DNA of 64,000 nt from Haliotis asinina (GCF_037392515.1 NC_090283.1:39510249-39574248), one strand, 5' to 3'; counted from the first letter of the stretch, positions 44,985-57,055 are shown. The notes: generated by a model from the letters alone, not told the origin. Translations and numbers: made by a program.

Positions 44985-45555
44985 ATTCAGTAGGAAGGCC
45001 ACAGGCCCATGTACAATGTACGATACAACATAAGACGACTGATGTGCACAATACTATTAACAAATGCAATTTTTGTATACATTTACAATAATAGTGTGTT
45101 GCGTCGCATCAAAGCTTCTTTAATATATTTTGCATACATATATAAATAGTTGCTGTTTTCACATTGCAGAGGGCGGGTAAGAGAGTTGGAATCTATACAG
45201 ACAAAACATTTATATTTATATCGTGTTCGTAAATTATTGTATTGTGGGCAAATAAGCATGAAATGAACCACAAAATGGACAAAATCTTAATTCTCTTGGG
45301 ATATTATTCCTTCTGCCTGTATTCTTTGTAATGTTTAATTCACCTAATCTTAAAAGTGATAAATATCTTCTTAAATCTCTATCATATAAAATTGACAAAT
45401 ATGATTCCATGTTAATCACACTTTTTAAACATGAATAGAACTCTAAATTAGAATGCTCATTTAACATAGAAAATATACACTGAATGTTACAATCTTTGAC
45501 TCTTTGTTTAACAAATAAGTCAGTGCTAACAATATTCTGAAAATTCCATATATGA
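44985..45555 (-). mobile_element. 5'-truncated LINE 3' end
   Basis: On the minus strand, RRYLSLLRLGELNITKNTGR and RFCPFCGS (45467-45250) are followed, one frame over, by VHFMLICPQYNNLRTRY and AKYIKEALMRR. This is the C-terminal CxxC...H...C region of a LINE ORF2. The 3' end (cctactgaataaagttata, about 44985) matches the end of the 17463 element (cactactgaataaaacatg), with tgggcc and ggccttc shared upstream. One frameshift near 45260. Confidence 0.78.
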
Positions 45556-45564
45556 ACATCAATT

Positions 45565-45680
45565 TCTCAGATGGATGCTCATGCTATTGATCATTGCATT
45601 GTCTGGTACAGACAATTGTTTACCATATAACTGGAATACTACTGAGTGCGGCCTAAAACTAAACTAACTCACTCACCCAA
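45565..45680 (+). mobile_element. Abalone-type SINE fragment
   Basis: 3' part only: ggatgctcatgctattgatc to aaactaaactaactcactcac. Confidence 0.75.
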
Positions 45681-45884
45681 ATTTTCCCCTGTTCTCATTT
45701 GTTGCATTCCCGATACACCACAAATGGGCGGCAACCTTTTATGTCTTTTATTTCTCGTCCAGCACGCATGTGCGATGAACGAATGTGAAAAGTCAGCGGA
45801 GAGGAGCCACGCGCTTTCAACACGAAGTCATCAAAGGGACCCATGAAGATTCGGGGTGGGAATTGGTGTCCAGTAAACCGAACA

Positions 45885-46083
45885 GTTTTAGAGGCGACTA
45901 ATGGGATCGGGTGATGAGGTTTGCCGATTTTGTTGACACATATCATTGTTTCCCGATTGCCTAGAGCCATGATCATGCTTTTGATCACTGGATTGTCTGG
46001 TCCAGATTCGATTATTTACAGTCCGCCGCCTTACAGCTGGATTAAAATTAATGAGTGCGCCATAAAACTAAACTCACTCACTG
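45885..46083 (+). mobile_element. Abalone-type SINE, 5'-truncated
   Basis: From agaggcgactaatgggatcg to aaactaaactcactcact; diverged. Confidence 0.85.
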
Positions 46084-46315
46084 CTATCTACAACTGAAAT
46101 TGCAGATTGCGCGTCAAGATAAGCTATTGTCTCCGTCTGTTTTAAGAGAGTAAGATTTGTTTTGTCACTTTTTATGCAAAAACGTAATCTTTAGACGCTT
46201 GTGCAAAATTGACAATCCCGTTACGTGGAATGAAACTATGCATCCCTGGAGGGTTTACAGTTATCGAGGAAGGGTTCAAGAGTTGTCTCCCTTGTACTCT
46301 TGATCACGCTACGAC
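46084..46315. repeat. Duplicated ~220-bp segment, copy 1
   Basis: Shares long blocks with 48690-48895: gtcaagataagctattgtct / gtcaaggtaagctattgtct, aaaacgtaat, tccgttacgtg-like, and gaagggttcaagagttgtct. In both places it directly follows a SINE tail. Confidence 0.75.
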
Positions 46316-46319
46316 TTAA

Positions 46320-46860
46320 ATTGACTACATGAATAAGACCTAAAACTTTCATTGATAGTTGAAACAACTGATCGATAGTCTGTATAGGAAACGTCTCATA
46401 CATTAGCATGTTAACATTGCCAACTTTCTGTCATAACCAAATACAACCAAGGCCATATCTAAATAGACAGGTGCCAATTCGAGATGTCATATGTCACTCT
46501 TTGAAATTGTGATGAAATATCACCTCAAAACGTGTGTAACATATACATGAAAGGTTATGTTTAATGCTCGATATATGCCTTGTCAACACTGTTTGAGTAC
46601 ATCATTCTAAGCTGACATCTGGCCAGGTTTGCCTTCATTAAATTTGCAGAATCTGTTCTTCACCGAGTCATTTTTGGTACGGTGGAGAGGTCGAGACATT
46701 TGGCTACTGTCCTTACATGCTGTTATGCAAGACTTTAATGGTTTATAATGGTACGACCGTTTCGGTGATTAAAATCCCGTATTTTTCAATATTTAGTGGT
46801 GTCTGTGTTAACACCGTCGCTTATGCTGAAGGTGTGGACATACATGTTCATTTGGGGGTC
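46320..46860. other. Non-coding stretch
   Basis: Nothing recognised. Confidence 0.3.
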
Positions 46861-46865
46861 ATTTG

Positions 46866-47050
46866 ATGTCGAGTGAGTGAGTGAGGTGGAATTTCATGCC
46901 GCGTTTAGCTTTGACAATTTTCTAGCAATATCTGTGAGTGTCTGAGGACACTTAAAATGAACATTACGCAATGTGCTCAAGTAGGGAATCGAACCTGGTT
47001 CTTCAGGGTGACGAGTGAACGACAAGACCACAAGGCTATCCCAACGCCCC
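46866..47050 (-). mobile_element. tRNA-headed SINE, minus strand
   Basis: From the gtgagtgagtgagg tail to the head with ggaatcgaacctggttcttc (reverse of box B) and ccacaaggctatcccaacgcccc (reverse of box A). Confidence 0.75.
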
Positions 47051-47117
47051 AGTTCTTTGTTGAACTGCTATTGGTGTGTTCCGCTTCCTCTGCTCAGGAA
47101 TAAACCCAACTGTTACT

Positions 47118-47222
47118 CTTCCAGGGTTCCGTTGGATGAAACGATCGTAGCGCTAAAATTATCGTAACGATAAAGAGGCTTAAGCTTACGGTAGCCCCAG
47201 CACTGTGGTCGTTTCATGTAAC
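47118..47222. mobile_element. Degenerate inverted-repeat element
   Basis: gatgaaacgatcgtagcgct pairs imperfectly with cactgtggtcgtttcat, and ttatcgtaac with cttacggtag. It shares vocabulary (agcgctaa, tcgtaa) with the hairpin at 29997-30099. Confidence 0.45.
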
Positions 47223-48238
47223 AGGGCCCAGCTAGATCCCTCAGTGCAGACCAGTTTTCTGATTCCAGAATCCCAATTACAGTTATGGTGGCAAATCTGG
47301 CACCTAATAGTGAAGACCAACCTCGCTCATATTATGTGTGCTCCTCTCAAGTTACTGCATCCATGATTGTTAATGGACATAACTTTAATTACATCGCTTC
47401 TCAGTGTAGAGCAAAGGTGGAGACCGTCACAGATGATAACAAACATATCGTCGGTGTCGCAAAGATTTCCTGGTTTGGCTACGGCGTTGTTTACGGTGTT
47501 CAACATCCACGGCGAAAAGACGGCAGCATGACGCCCGAGAACTGGTTGATGGATAGACATTCCGATACTGCCCTCGTTGGCCAGCGTTTAATGACGTCGC
47601 AAACTATATAAGCTATATACGAGAATGACGTAGGTATGCACTCAGACACCACACACACGCATGGTGGAGCTCGTGAATCAACACTCGGTACCGCGGCCCG
47701 CCCACGTTTCCAAATGTTGATAAACACCACGAATTCGGCCAATGACCATGCTGGCTTTAGGAACCAAAGATAGAAAAAATGAAAAAGAATGTGCCTTTAA
47801 GTAACACTTAAGTAATCGCACGGAAACAAGCTGGAGGCGCTATGTGTGAATGTGTTTTAGGTCAAGTGTAGTTTGGAAACTTCTAGAACAACAGTTGGTT
47901 TACCAAGCGTGATACAGAACTGACACCGAGGCAGTAAGTCGGACATGGAGGGTAGTGGACAGAAGGTTGGCTATATCTTTTATCACGTATCACAGCACTC
48001 TTTTTCAGAACATGGAACAACGTACAGCGGTGAATTTGCTTTTTCAATTTTCAGGAGTTGTTAACAGGGACGAGGCCACGTTGCAGTCCCTTTAAACCAG
48101 ACAGATCGATGAGTTAGGTTTTACACGGTATCAGCCATATCAAAGAGGAGAATGCTCTGAATAGACTTTAGAGGCAATGGAGTATGAAGTTAGGCTTAAC
48201 AGGTTGATACTTTTATCACTGTACACTCATGTTTATGT
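47223..48238. other. Non-coding stretch with one unassigned ORF
   Basis: A 108-codon plus-strand frame at 47285-47611 begins with ATG (MVANLAPNSEDQPRSYYVCS). No motif is recognised, there is no splice context, and the composition is not decisive. I do not call it a gene. Confidence 0.3.
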
Positions 48239-48239
48239 T

Positions 48240-48350
48240 GACTGACTGAATATGGTTTTACGCCACCTTTGTTTCAGCAACACCACAGAGGGGTACGCCA
48301 GAAATAAGCTTCACACATTGTGAGGAGTGAACACATCAACCAACCCGCTC
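48240..48350 (-). mobile_element. tRNA-headed SINE fragment, minus strand
   Basis: gactgaatatggttttacgc to gccagaaataagcttcacac; head missing. Confidence 0.6.
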
Positions 48351-48418
48351 ATTATGTTTCTGTAACAGTTGTAGAAGGAAAATATTCGAGGGGTCGGTCC
48401 CCATTTCCTATCAACAAC

Positions 48419-48685
48419 CAACCGTGAAGGTCCGGACAGAATAGGCCTTCAGCAACCCATGCTTGCCATAAACGGCGACTCTGCCTGTCATTAGAGGCGA
48501 CTAACGGTATCGGGTGGTCATTCTCGCTGACTTGGTTGACACATATCATCGGTTCCCAATTGCGCAGATCGATGCTCATGCTGTTGATCACTGGATTGTC
48601 TGGTCCAGACTCGATTATTTACAGGCCACCGTCACATAGCTGGAATACTGCTGTGTGCAGCGTAAAACTAAATTCACTCACTTTT
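48419..48685 (+). mobile_element. Abalone-type SINE, full length
   Basis: From aaccgtgaaggtccggacag to taaattcactcac. It keeps the 5' gtgaaggtcc head seen in the TSD-bounded copy at 27908. Confidence 0.9.
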
Positions 48686-48689
48686 TCTT

Positions 48690-48895
48690 AACTACAACAC
48701 AAATTAGAGATTGTGAGTCAAGGTAAGCTATTGTCTCAGTGTGTTTTGTCACTTGTCAAGCCAAAACGTAATTTCCAGACAGTTACGCAACATGGTCACT
48801 TCCGTTACGTGAACTTACAGAATGAAAGTATGCAAGCCTGGAGATTTCACAGTTATTGAAGAAGGGTTCAAGAGTTGTCTCCCTTGACATACTTA
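48690..48895. repeat. Duplicated ~220-bp segment, copy 2
   Basis: Counterpart of 46084-46315; see that entry. Both copies sit directly 3' of a SINE in the same orientation. Confidence 0.75.
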
Positions 48896-50518
48896 ATGGT
48901 TACAAAAGTAGTCACGGGAAAACGAACTTGGGTTGGCGTGGCAATCTTGATCTGGAGTTGAATATGAAGTGTTTATTAAGTGGATATGCCGTGGGAGATA
49001 TAAACTAATATTCAGTGTCGAAGTATTACTGAAATATTGCTGACAATGTATATAACACTCGCACCACATATGACAAATCATCCTTGTGTTTTCAAAACAA
49101 CTGTGGTACAGGTACCACAAGTACACATGGCGCTGCGTGTTAGACAACTAACACACGTTATTGGTATATACAAGAGCACTAGTTTGCATTACGGTGTATG
49201 CAACATCATGATTGACTGCATTGTTTTTTTTTGTTAAATTACGGGTGAATTTCGCGTCATATTGTGTTAAAACAATCAATATACTCAAATCACTTTATGA
49301 AATTTTATCGATATGTGGTGGACAGGGGTTCGTGACATGTGGCTGTTCTGGACACACAAGTAACAAACACGTGCAAATACTTCTATTCCAAACTGATGTG
49401 TAACAGTCCCGACCACAATACCAATAACTGTCATTGGCAATAATTGATGTTGAAGTTGTGGTCCAGCCTTGCAGATTAAGTTATTCAGTGAAATTTCATT
49501 AAATGACCGAAGCATATTGATTGTTGGTTCAAGAAATGAAACGAAATGGGTGACCCTCTTAGTTATTTCACAAAACATCTGAAATTTGTGTCATTCGAAA
49601 TGCGATGGTGTAAAGTATACACCATAATCAGTCAAAACAATACCTTTATCCAGATTTCACCTGTTTACATAACACAGATTAATTAACTGCCAAAAAAATG
49701 ACTTGATCAGTATTCCCAAATTTACATAGGTGTCTCCCTGTTATGGAGGTTATAATTTGACATGCGGTTCACAAATACAGCATAAACATGAAACAATACC
49801 ATTAATATCAATGGAATAATGAAACACGTTTGACCCTAGCTTCCCGCACAGAGTAACTTCCCTTTGACCGCAGTGATAGTTTCGTTATCAACCAAATACC
49901 AGGGAGACGTTTGAAAACAACTCTTACAACATTTTCTTAAGGAGACTAAAAGCATGCTGCATGATGGCTGTATTTGTTACCTAAGCAGAGTATCGAGACT
50001 CGACCTGCACTTTAGGCTTGTATTTGTATGTTCAGAAGCACAATGAACACGATGGGACGTCGAGATGATTTGAGGGATAGTGCAGTTCAGATTTGTAAAC
50101 AAATATTTGAAACCTGACTGAAATATGACTTGAAACCGACGTCCTATAATACATTAGCGTCGGAATCAATGTTATATTAAATCCAATCGTGATCATATCA
50201 CTACTAACAGTGAGACTATATACAAATTGTAGATTATCCCTGCTAATGATAAATTGATAAATTCCACGTGATTACATACAGGATGTTTTCATAAACGTAC
50301 ACCACATTCACGTGTCGACTGTTTCATAAGTGACTGGTCACAGATTTATGGTAATGTGATTTAAGTTCGTATTTTTAATAACTTTTTCCAACTCGTGAAC
50401 CTATCTATGACAACGGAGCTGAAATAGAGTAATGCGTTCACCTGTGAATGACGCCTCATGACACTTTACTTTGTTCTTCCCTGTAAATATGTTTGTAATG
50501 GGGTTACTCTCACACAAA
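48896..50518. other. Non-coding stretch
   Basis: Short ORFs only. The phrase cccgcacagagtaacttccc (49854) recurs in altered form at 51163 and probably marks a small unclassified repeat. Confidence 0.3.
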
Positions 50519-50520
50519 CT

Positions 50521-50690
50521 AATGAGTGAGTGAGTATGGTTTTAAGCCTCTTTTAGAATTATTCCAGGAATATCACGACGGGGGACACCAGAAATGGGCT
50601 TCACATATTGTACCCATGAGGGTAATCGAAACAGTATCCTCGACGTGTCGGGCGAACGCCTTAACCACTAAGCTACCCGATTGCCCTTAC
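50521..50690 (-). mobile_element. tRNA-headed SINE, minus strand
   Basis: gtgagtgagtatggttttaa tail, then ggacaccagaaatgggcttc, then head gcgaacgccttaaccactaa with gctaccc (reverse of box A). Confidence 0.78.
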
Positions 50691-51027
50691 CACACAACTG
50701 ACGACTGGGTCTAGTTTTGACTGTATGTGTACACATGGACAGAAAATAACGAGTGCTAAAATTATAACCAAAGTAAAACAACTTTGAGTTATATCATGAA
50801 TACATCCGTTAATGTTCTTTTCTTCAGACACATACAGTTTTTTTATGACGGAAGGTTTCGATTGAAAAGATATGATATACTATTTAAATGCATCCATAAA
50901 TCACAAAAAGAATTCCATCAGATTCCGTATACAGATTTGCAGTTAGACTCATGAGTGATAACAGTTAGACACTGTTTGGAGATAGAAGGTCTAAAGAGAA
51001 TGGGGATTAGCCAAAATTTTAGTTAGC
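50691..51027. other. Non-coding stretch
   Basis: Nothing recognised. Confidence 0.3.
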
Positions 51028-51130
51028 TTTACTCTGCACTCAGCAATATTCCAGCTATATGGCAGCGGTCTGTAAATAATAGAATCTCGATCAGACAATA
51101 CAGACATCAACAGCATGAGCATCGAGAGAG
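51028..51130 (-). mobile_element. Abalone-type SINE fragment, minus strand
   Basis: gcactcagcaatattccagc, then ggcagcggtctgtaaataat and agcatgagcatcg; 5' half missing. Confidence 0.8.
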
Positions 51131-52036
51131 GGGAAGTGTGACAAGAAGTTCAGTAACAGCATCCCGCACAGAGTTGTTTCCCTTTGAACCCCCGCCCGTG
51201 CAGCTAAACCACAATCAAGTCGGAGAAATATAATGTTTAACCTCTGATGTCACTGATATAACTTTTTATCCTTGTTCTTGTTTTATGTATCTAGTGTGTG
51301 TGTTGCTCATTGTAGAATAAATAATGCCATTAGACATGCACAAACTGCAGTCACCTTTTCCGTAGTCATTAGCGAGTCTGTGTACTGTTACAGCATACAT
51401 TTAAAATATGCCATTTCCGCTTCTCTAAACTAAAAATTGATCAAGTGTAGATTTCAAACACTTCTTACTGACAATAAAATCCAGTTAATTAAAGAAACAA
51501 AAGATTCTGTGATTTTGATTGTGTTTCGGAATATGCGTCTCACCACATACACGAGGACATTCTATGTCCGCTTCAATCACTTTCACCACATCTCGTCACT
51601 GACATCAAATGTGACGTGTGTGGATTCACAACTACAATAATTTCATCACAACTGTTCATGATGAGATTTAAAACATTTACATTACAGAGTAGAAACCAAA
51701 TATGGTAATAGATTCATGATTTGAAGCAACTTTTGATGAATTTGTGCATTCACTTATTTGTTGTGCCATTTACCAGACATGTATGAAATGTATGATAAAC
51801 TGGTTAACTACTGCAGAATAATAATCATAACAATAGTCATGTGGGGAGGCAAAATGTTTGTAACATCCCACAGAATCCAGTCAAGTAGAAAAACAACACA
51901 TTTAGCTGACCTCGTTACATTCTTGTACACAACAAAAAACACATGGACAGACAACTTACACGTCCGCCTCAATGACTACAATTACATTTGACAGTTTAAA
52001 TATATATGTCACACTTACATGTTTACACAATGTCAT
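51131..52036. other. 3' flank of TRIM copy B
   Basis: Includes 51540-51600, whose reverse complement (gagatgtggtgaaagtgatt) is the sequence fused to the truncated SPRY exon of copy A at 15376. No exon recognised. Confidence 0.4.
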
Positions 52037-52037
52037 G

Positions 52038-52048
52038 TTTATTTTATT
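52038..52048 (-). promoter_or_regulatory. Polyadenylation signals of TRIM copy B
   Basis: Two overlapping AATAAA hexamers on the minus strand (52048-52043 and 52043-52038), within 15 bases downstream of the TAG stop at 52051. Confidence 0.6.
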
Positions 52049-52050
52049 GT

Positions 52051-52724
52051 CTAATTCAAGGCGTCATAGATAAGTGACTTCTTGGTGTCAGTCATAGTGA
52101 TATCTGCTCCACTTATCACCTTCATGTTGACTGTGTAGCGATCTTTAGGCCCAGCACCAAACACGGGAAGAAGAGACTCCCTCCACTCAACATCCACCTT
52201 GGCTAAAACAACCTCTCTGTCCAGGTCAATGAAGGCGAGTCTCCCCCTCCCCACATCAAGCACAACGCCATAGTGGAGGGTGGCCTATGTGCCGGGTGTG
52301 TCAGACATTGTGTTACTGTAACACTTCCCCTTCTCCCCCTGCTGCCACACACTGGTACAGAGACTCCCCCGGTGTGTGGAACAGCTCCATACACTGACAC
52401 ACCAGCAGCGGCGCTGTTGACAAACATACATCTTTCTGTCCACCTGACTCTCCTCCACCACACCCACCTCCAGGACAAGCCACCACCCTCTACTCACCAC
52501 ACCTACCCTAGAGTATGTCTCCCAGTACTGTGGTGTGTGGGGAGGGCAGGGGTGACAGTAGAGGGGGATGGAGGAAGGAGGATGGAGGTGGAGGTACATG
52601 TACCCCCGTAACCTGCCGCTGTGTCTGTGTTGTGTGGCGGGCGGCGAGTTGACCAGCTGACCGTCTGTAGTTACGTGGCCCATGTCTGTGTTGGTTCGAG
52701 CAGCGTCCAGTTGTAGTTGAGAAC
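52051..52724 (-). CDS. TRIM-like gene copy B, terminal PRY/SPRY exon
   Basis: Acceptor tatatttccag; the exon starts GT, which completes a TGT Cys codon with the last T of the 57113-57172 exon. The frame reads SQLQLDAARTNTDMGHVTTD, then HTPQYWETYSRVGVVSRGWW and later VVLDVGRGRLAFIDLDREVV and ESLLPVFGAG. These are the YWEV-like, GWxLxL-like, LDxxxGxLxF and PLFG positions of a PRY/SPRY (B30.2) domain, the substrate-binding end of TRIM E3 ligases. One in-frame TAG at 52285-52287 interrupts it, where CAG would restore Gln. The frame then continues to TAG 52051-52053 with AATAAA close behind. Either a nonsense allele or the start of pseudogenisation. Confidence 0.8.
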
Positions 52725-54084
52725 CTGGAAATATACATTTTGTTTACAGTTTAACAAATTTCCCGACTTCAGAAAACAAATTAGACATTTTATTGTCAAC
52801 CTCGTTTCAAGGTTTACAAAACAGCGCACTGAATATCGGCTGCCATTTTCGTCTGTGTGTGAATTGTGTCATAACTGTGATATAAATAGATATTATAACG
52901 CTGTGAAAATATGTGTATGGGTATTCTAAATGTTTTTCATACAATTTTGCACTGACTGACAATGAAATAAACTCTCCCTAAAACATTTTGTTAGTTGAGC
53001 TGGTTAGTTGTCTGCAGTCAGAAATAGACACTTGCCGACTGAAAACACATTTGTATAAACTTCATATCAGGATAAAACTATCATTGTTTGTATTCTAAAC
53101 TCTTCGTATACGATTTAGTATACAATAAGACTGACAAAGTAGTTGTTTGACGATATTTTTACATCTGAGTGTTCGACAGACCCAGTATTAACAGGTAACT
53201 TCTACGTCCGCTTCAATCACTGACCACAGCCTGAACACACTCGCTGGGCGGGACACAGGTTGTCGCGTTATGTGTATTGACTGTGACAGGTATTCTCTCA
53301 TATTTGTTTTTATAACACTGTTCTCAAACTTGTCATTTTCAGATATGATTAACTCTTTAGTTACAGTTTCAGCAAGAAATAAAACATGAACGTGTACTTT
53401 GAAACAAGTTTTGCCTTTGGTAGTGAGTAAACATTCATCTTTAACGATGTGGCTTGAATCATCTTTCCTTCACAGAAAGTATCTGTAATCAAGGATAGTC
53501 TACAGTCTTCTATTCTCTGAAGAGCAGACAAACACGTTTACTCATTTCAGTGAATATTCAATTCAACATGTAAAACCTATAATTTTCGAATAACAATCAA
53601 GCACTTCCAAGTACTGTCACCTTTCAGTAAACTGTAGTATCTGCCTCCTTGCTGAGCTACATGTTTTCACATATTATTATTATAATTGTAGGCTTTCATC
53701 TTACACATTTCACTGATATTAAACTAAATGATACAGTTGGAATTTGATAAGCTTATGATGAACAATTAACATTTTAGCTGAGAATTTATTCCTATTGTTA
53801 AAAATAATTTGGCAAATTTTCTGTGTCAGGCCGTTGGTAAAAGTGGAACCCCTTTGAACTAAACAGAGCCAGTTAAGTTAGGAATCGTGTAGAGAATAGA
53901 CAGTGAGCATCGTGGGTCAGATAGACCCTCCGTTTGCTTGTGACATGATCATCCAGTTGTCTGTGGGCAAAATCCCGGCTTGTGTTTCTGTTTATTGTAG
54001 TTCTCTTTTACTACCAGTTGATGTAATATCTCCGTTTATTGTTTTTTGATGAAACTCAACAAGAAGAGGATTAGTTTCAACTGA

Positions 54085-54320
54085 ATATATGTTTGACTGG
54101 TTCATTGTTGTTTAATGCCGCAATCATCAATCTTCCAGCAACATGGCGATGGTCTGTACATAATCAAGACTGGACCAGAGAATTCGGTGGTCAACATCAT
54201 GAGCACAATCCTAGTCAGGGAACCTGACCACCCGGCACCATTAGTCAGTCGTCTTTTTACGACAAGCGTGCGCTACTAAAGATCGATTTTAACACGGGTC
54301 GTCATGGGCATAGTAGCATA
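54085..54320 (-). mobile_element. Abalone-type SINE, old copy, minus strand
   Basis: caatcttccagcaacatggc, gatggtctgtacataatcaa, gaacctgaccacccggcacc and cttttacgacaagcg match the family with heavy divergence. Confidence 0.75.
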
Positions 54321-54919
54321 TGACATGTTTGGCTTTTCTACCCTACGAACGGTTATACGTCCTCAAACGCTTTTGGACGTGAAGTGATGGCGCCGTGTGA
54401 GCCGATTTCTATCTATAGACGGGGACACCATTAAGCATTACTCCAGATGTTGACATCGACAACAACAATGACGTTCAATTCCACTTTGAAACACGTGGAG
54501 AAACCTTTTATGTCCTGAAAGTGCAACACAGTGCTAATTAACTACATTACACCACCGACAAAGAATTCAACGCCAAAGCAGTCATCTCTCATAGCACCAA
54601 ACAATAGGAGCCCCATTCTTTTTAATCCTATCTAGTGAATACTATGTTTGATACCACTGATCGATGTTATGAGAAACTCTCATTGTAAATGCCAAATGTC
54701 ATCTGATTACAAGCTATGCATGGATAGCGTTATGTTTTTTCGGTAATTGTTTAGAAACGACAGCCGACAACTAATGACGTGTACGATAAATAGGACGGAT
54801 CGTAAGTCATATGAAATATGTGTTAGCTTTCAACCCTTAAAATATCTCCTTTAACCACGCCATTCGATCTGAGATATACCTTAATTCATGAAAGCACACA
54901 ATATCTTTTCTACTTCGTG

Positions 54920-55090
54920 GGGCGGTGGGGTAGCCTAGAGATTAAAATGTTCGTTCTTTATGGTGAAGACCCGTGTTTGATTCCTCACATGGATACAACG
55001 TGTGAAACCCAATTCTGGTGTCTCCCGTTGTTATGTTGCTTGAATATTGCTACAAGGTAAGTCAAGGCATATTAACTCTCTCACTCTCTA
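54920..55090 (+). mobile_element. tRNA-headed SINE
   Basis: Box-A-like gtagcctagagattaaa and box-B-like gtttgattcc are followed by acccaattctggtgtctccc, gttgcttgaatattgctaca and a cactc tail. Confidence 0.85.
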
Positions 55091-55159
55091 CACAGCATAT
55101 TAAAGTCGAAATAGATCGGCAGTTGTGAAAGTAAAAACACACAGTATCTTTTCTACTTT

Positions 55160-55330
55160 GTGGGGCGGTGGTATAGTGTAGAGGTTAAAGCGATGGCTCG
55201 TTACGCTGAAGATCCGGGATCGATTCCCAGCATGGGTGCAATGTGTGAAGCCCAATTGTGGTGTTCACCGCTGTTATGTTGCTTGAATATTGCTACAAGT
55301 TGTGTAATGACATATTAAGTCACTCACTCT
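55160..55330 (+). mobile_element. tRNA-headed SINE
   Basis: Second copy, 240 bp after the previous one in the same orientation: ggggcggtggtatagtgtag, ggatcgattccc (box B) and tgttgcttgaatattgctac. The flanks are also alike (agtaaaaacacacagtatct / agcacacaatatctttt-type upstream, ctctccacag downstream), so the pair may be a tandem segmental duplication rather than two insertions. Confidence 0.85.
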
Positions 55331-56024
55331 CTCCACAGTACATTAAAGTCGAAGTAGATCGGCAGTTGTGAAAGTAAACATGCGTCTGTGTTTCTGTCAT
55401 CTGAATCACGAATACACTGACAATATGTTGGATTGATGGGGGAAGGCCATTTTGCTTAGGGGTGTAAGTGAGAAATCCAGCTAAGCTTCTCAAGTATAAA
55501 GATGAAGACCCTTTTGCACTTACCATATATTCAACTCCAACATTTATCAATGATCAAACCATCCAATCATAAATAATCGTTCCTATGTCGTAGAAATGAC
55601 CTCAGGAAATATGAAGTGTGATCAACGATCTAAAAGAGTCATTGTTGAAAAATCGAAAGCAGATGCCTTAGTTTTCAATGGTCTTTTATCAGAAGCGTTG
55701 CTTTACTTGATGTCTGATAATCAGTGATAACAGAATATACCTAGTACCATATTCAAGAAATGCATATAAGTCTACAACCCAGCACGGCGTCGTTTCTTTA
55801 AATCATATAGGGTATGTCTGTAGACCCAGTGCCATTCCAGTATTTATGAAGCTAAGAATACCACAACCCAACGAGCCTTGTGCTCTCACCGCGATATTAT
55901 TGCAAGATTGCTAGAATCAGCGTAAAATACAATTCACTTTCTCAAACGGTGTTGAAAGGAATGACCGTCACACCACAGTAGGACATGTGTGTATTCAGGG
56001 AATTCAGTAGCAGCGGGTACATCA

Positions 56025-56670
56025 TCACGTGTACAGCGCGCCCAGTACAGCATCCTGTGTAGAGCATCCATGTAGAACATCTTGTGTAGAACATCCTGTG
56101 TAGAGCATCCTGTGTAGAGTATCCTGTGTAGAATATCCTGTGTACAGCATTCCGTGTACACCATCCTGCGTATTGCATCCTGTGTATAGCATCCTGTGTA
56201 CAGCACCCTGTACATAGAATCCTGTGTACAGCATCCTGTATAGGGCATACTGTGTACAGAATCCCTGTCTATGGCGTCCCGTGTGCAGCCTGCTGTTGGC
56301 AGGACGCCTACTACAGCATCCCGTGTACAGCATCCCGTGCACAGCATTCTGTGTACAGCATCCTAAGTACAGCATCCTATGTACAGCATCCTGTGTACAG
56401 CATCCTAAGTACAGCATCCTATGTACAGCAATCAGTGTAGGGCATCCTGTGTACAACATCCCGCATACAGCGTCCTGTGTACAGCATCCCATGTACAACA
56501 CCCTAAGTCCAGCATCCTATGTTCAGCATCCCGTGTACAGCATCCCATATACAGCATCCTATGTTCAGCCAGCTGACTACGGCATCCTATGTACAGCAAT
56601 CAGTGTAGGGCATCCTGTGTACAGCATCTTGTATACTGTATATTTGTACAGCATCCCGTCTACAGCACGA
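56025..56670. repeat. 15-bp minisatellite
   Basis: About 40 copies of catcctgtgtacagc and variants (catcccgtgtacagc, catcctatgtacagc). Being 15 bp (5 codons) it leaves ORFs open on both strands; these are artefacts. Confidence 0.93.
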
Positions 56671-56819
56671 ACACTACAGTTGGTGTTTAAACGGCAGTCA
56701 TTGACCAATCATTTTTTATGAATGGTCGGTTGGTTTGTTGTTTAACGGTGCACTCAGAAATATTCCAACACAGATGCGTTTCTTTTGCTTTCAGTATATA
56801 ATTTACAGTAGCAAAGGTT

Positions 56820-57055
56820 TAAATGAATGAGTCTAGTTTTACACTGTAATCAGTAACATTTCAGTTGTGTGGACACGGTTATAATTACTCGAGGCAGGGC
56901 CAATCAATTCAGTGATCAACCGACCCATGCAACTAGGGTAAGATGAAATATTTCCACCGAGGAGCTTAAACACCCGGTCTCGCTAGTTGCCTCTTATGAC
57001 AAACTTGGGTTACTGAAGACCAATTCTAAGCCAGAACTTCACGCATATATGTGAA
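56820..57055 (-). mobile_element. Abalone-type SINE, old copy, minus strand
   Basis: tgagtctagttttacactgt, cacccggtctcgctagttgc, ctcttatgacaaacttgggt and ccagaacttcacg; heavily diverged. Confidence 0.75.

Noticed and set aside
47285-47611. 108-codon ATG-started ORF
   Set aside because: No recognised domain, no splice sites of note, and the reverse strand is equally open; not enough for a gene call.
55934-56721. ORFs of 137-165 codons with Tyr-Thr-Gly-Cys or Val-Tyr-Ser-Ile repeats
   Set aside because: Translation of the 15-bp minisatellite, open on both strands because 15 is five codons.
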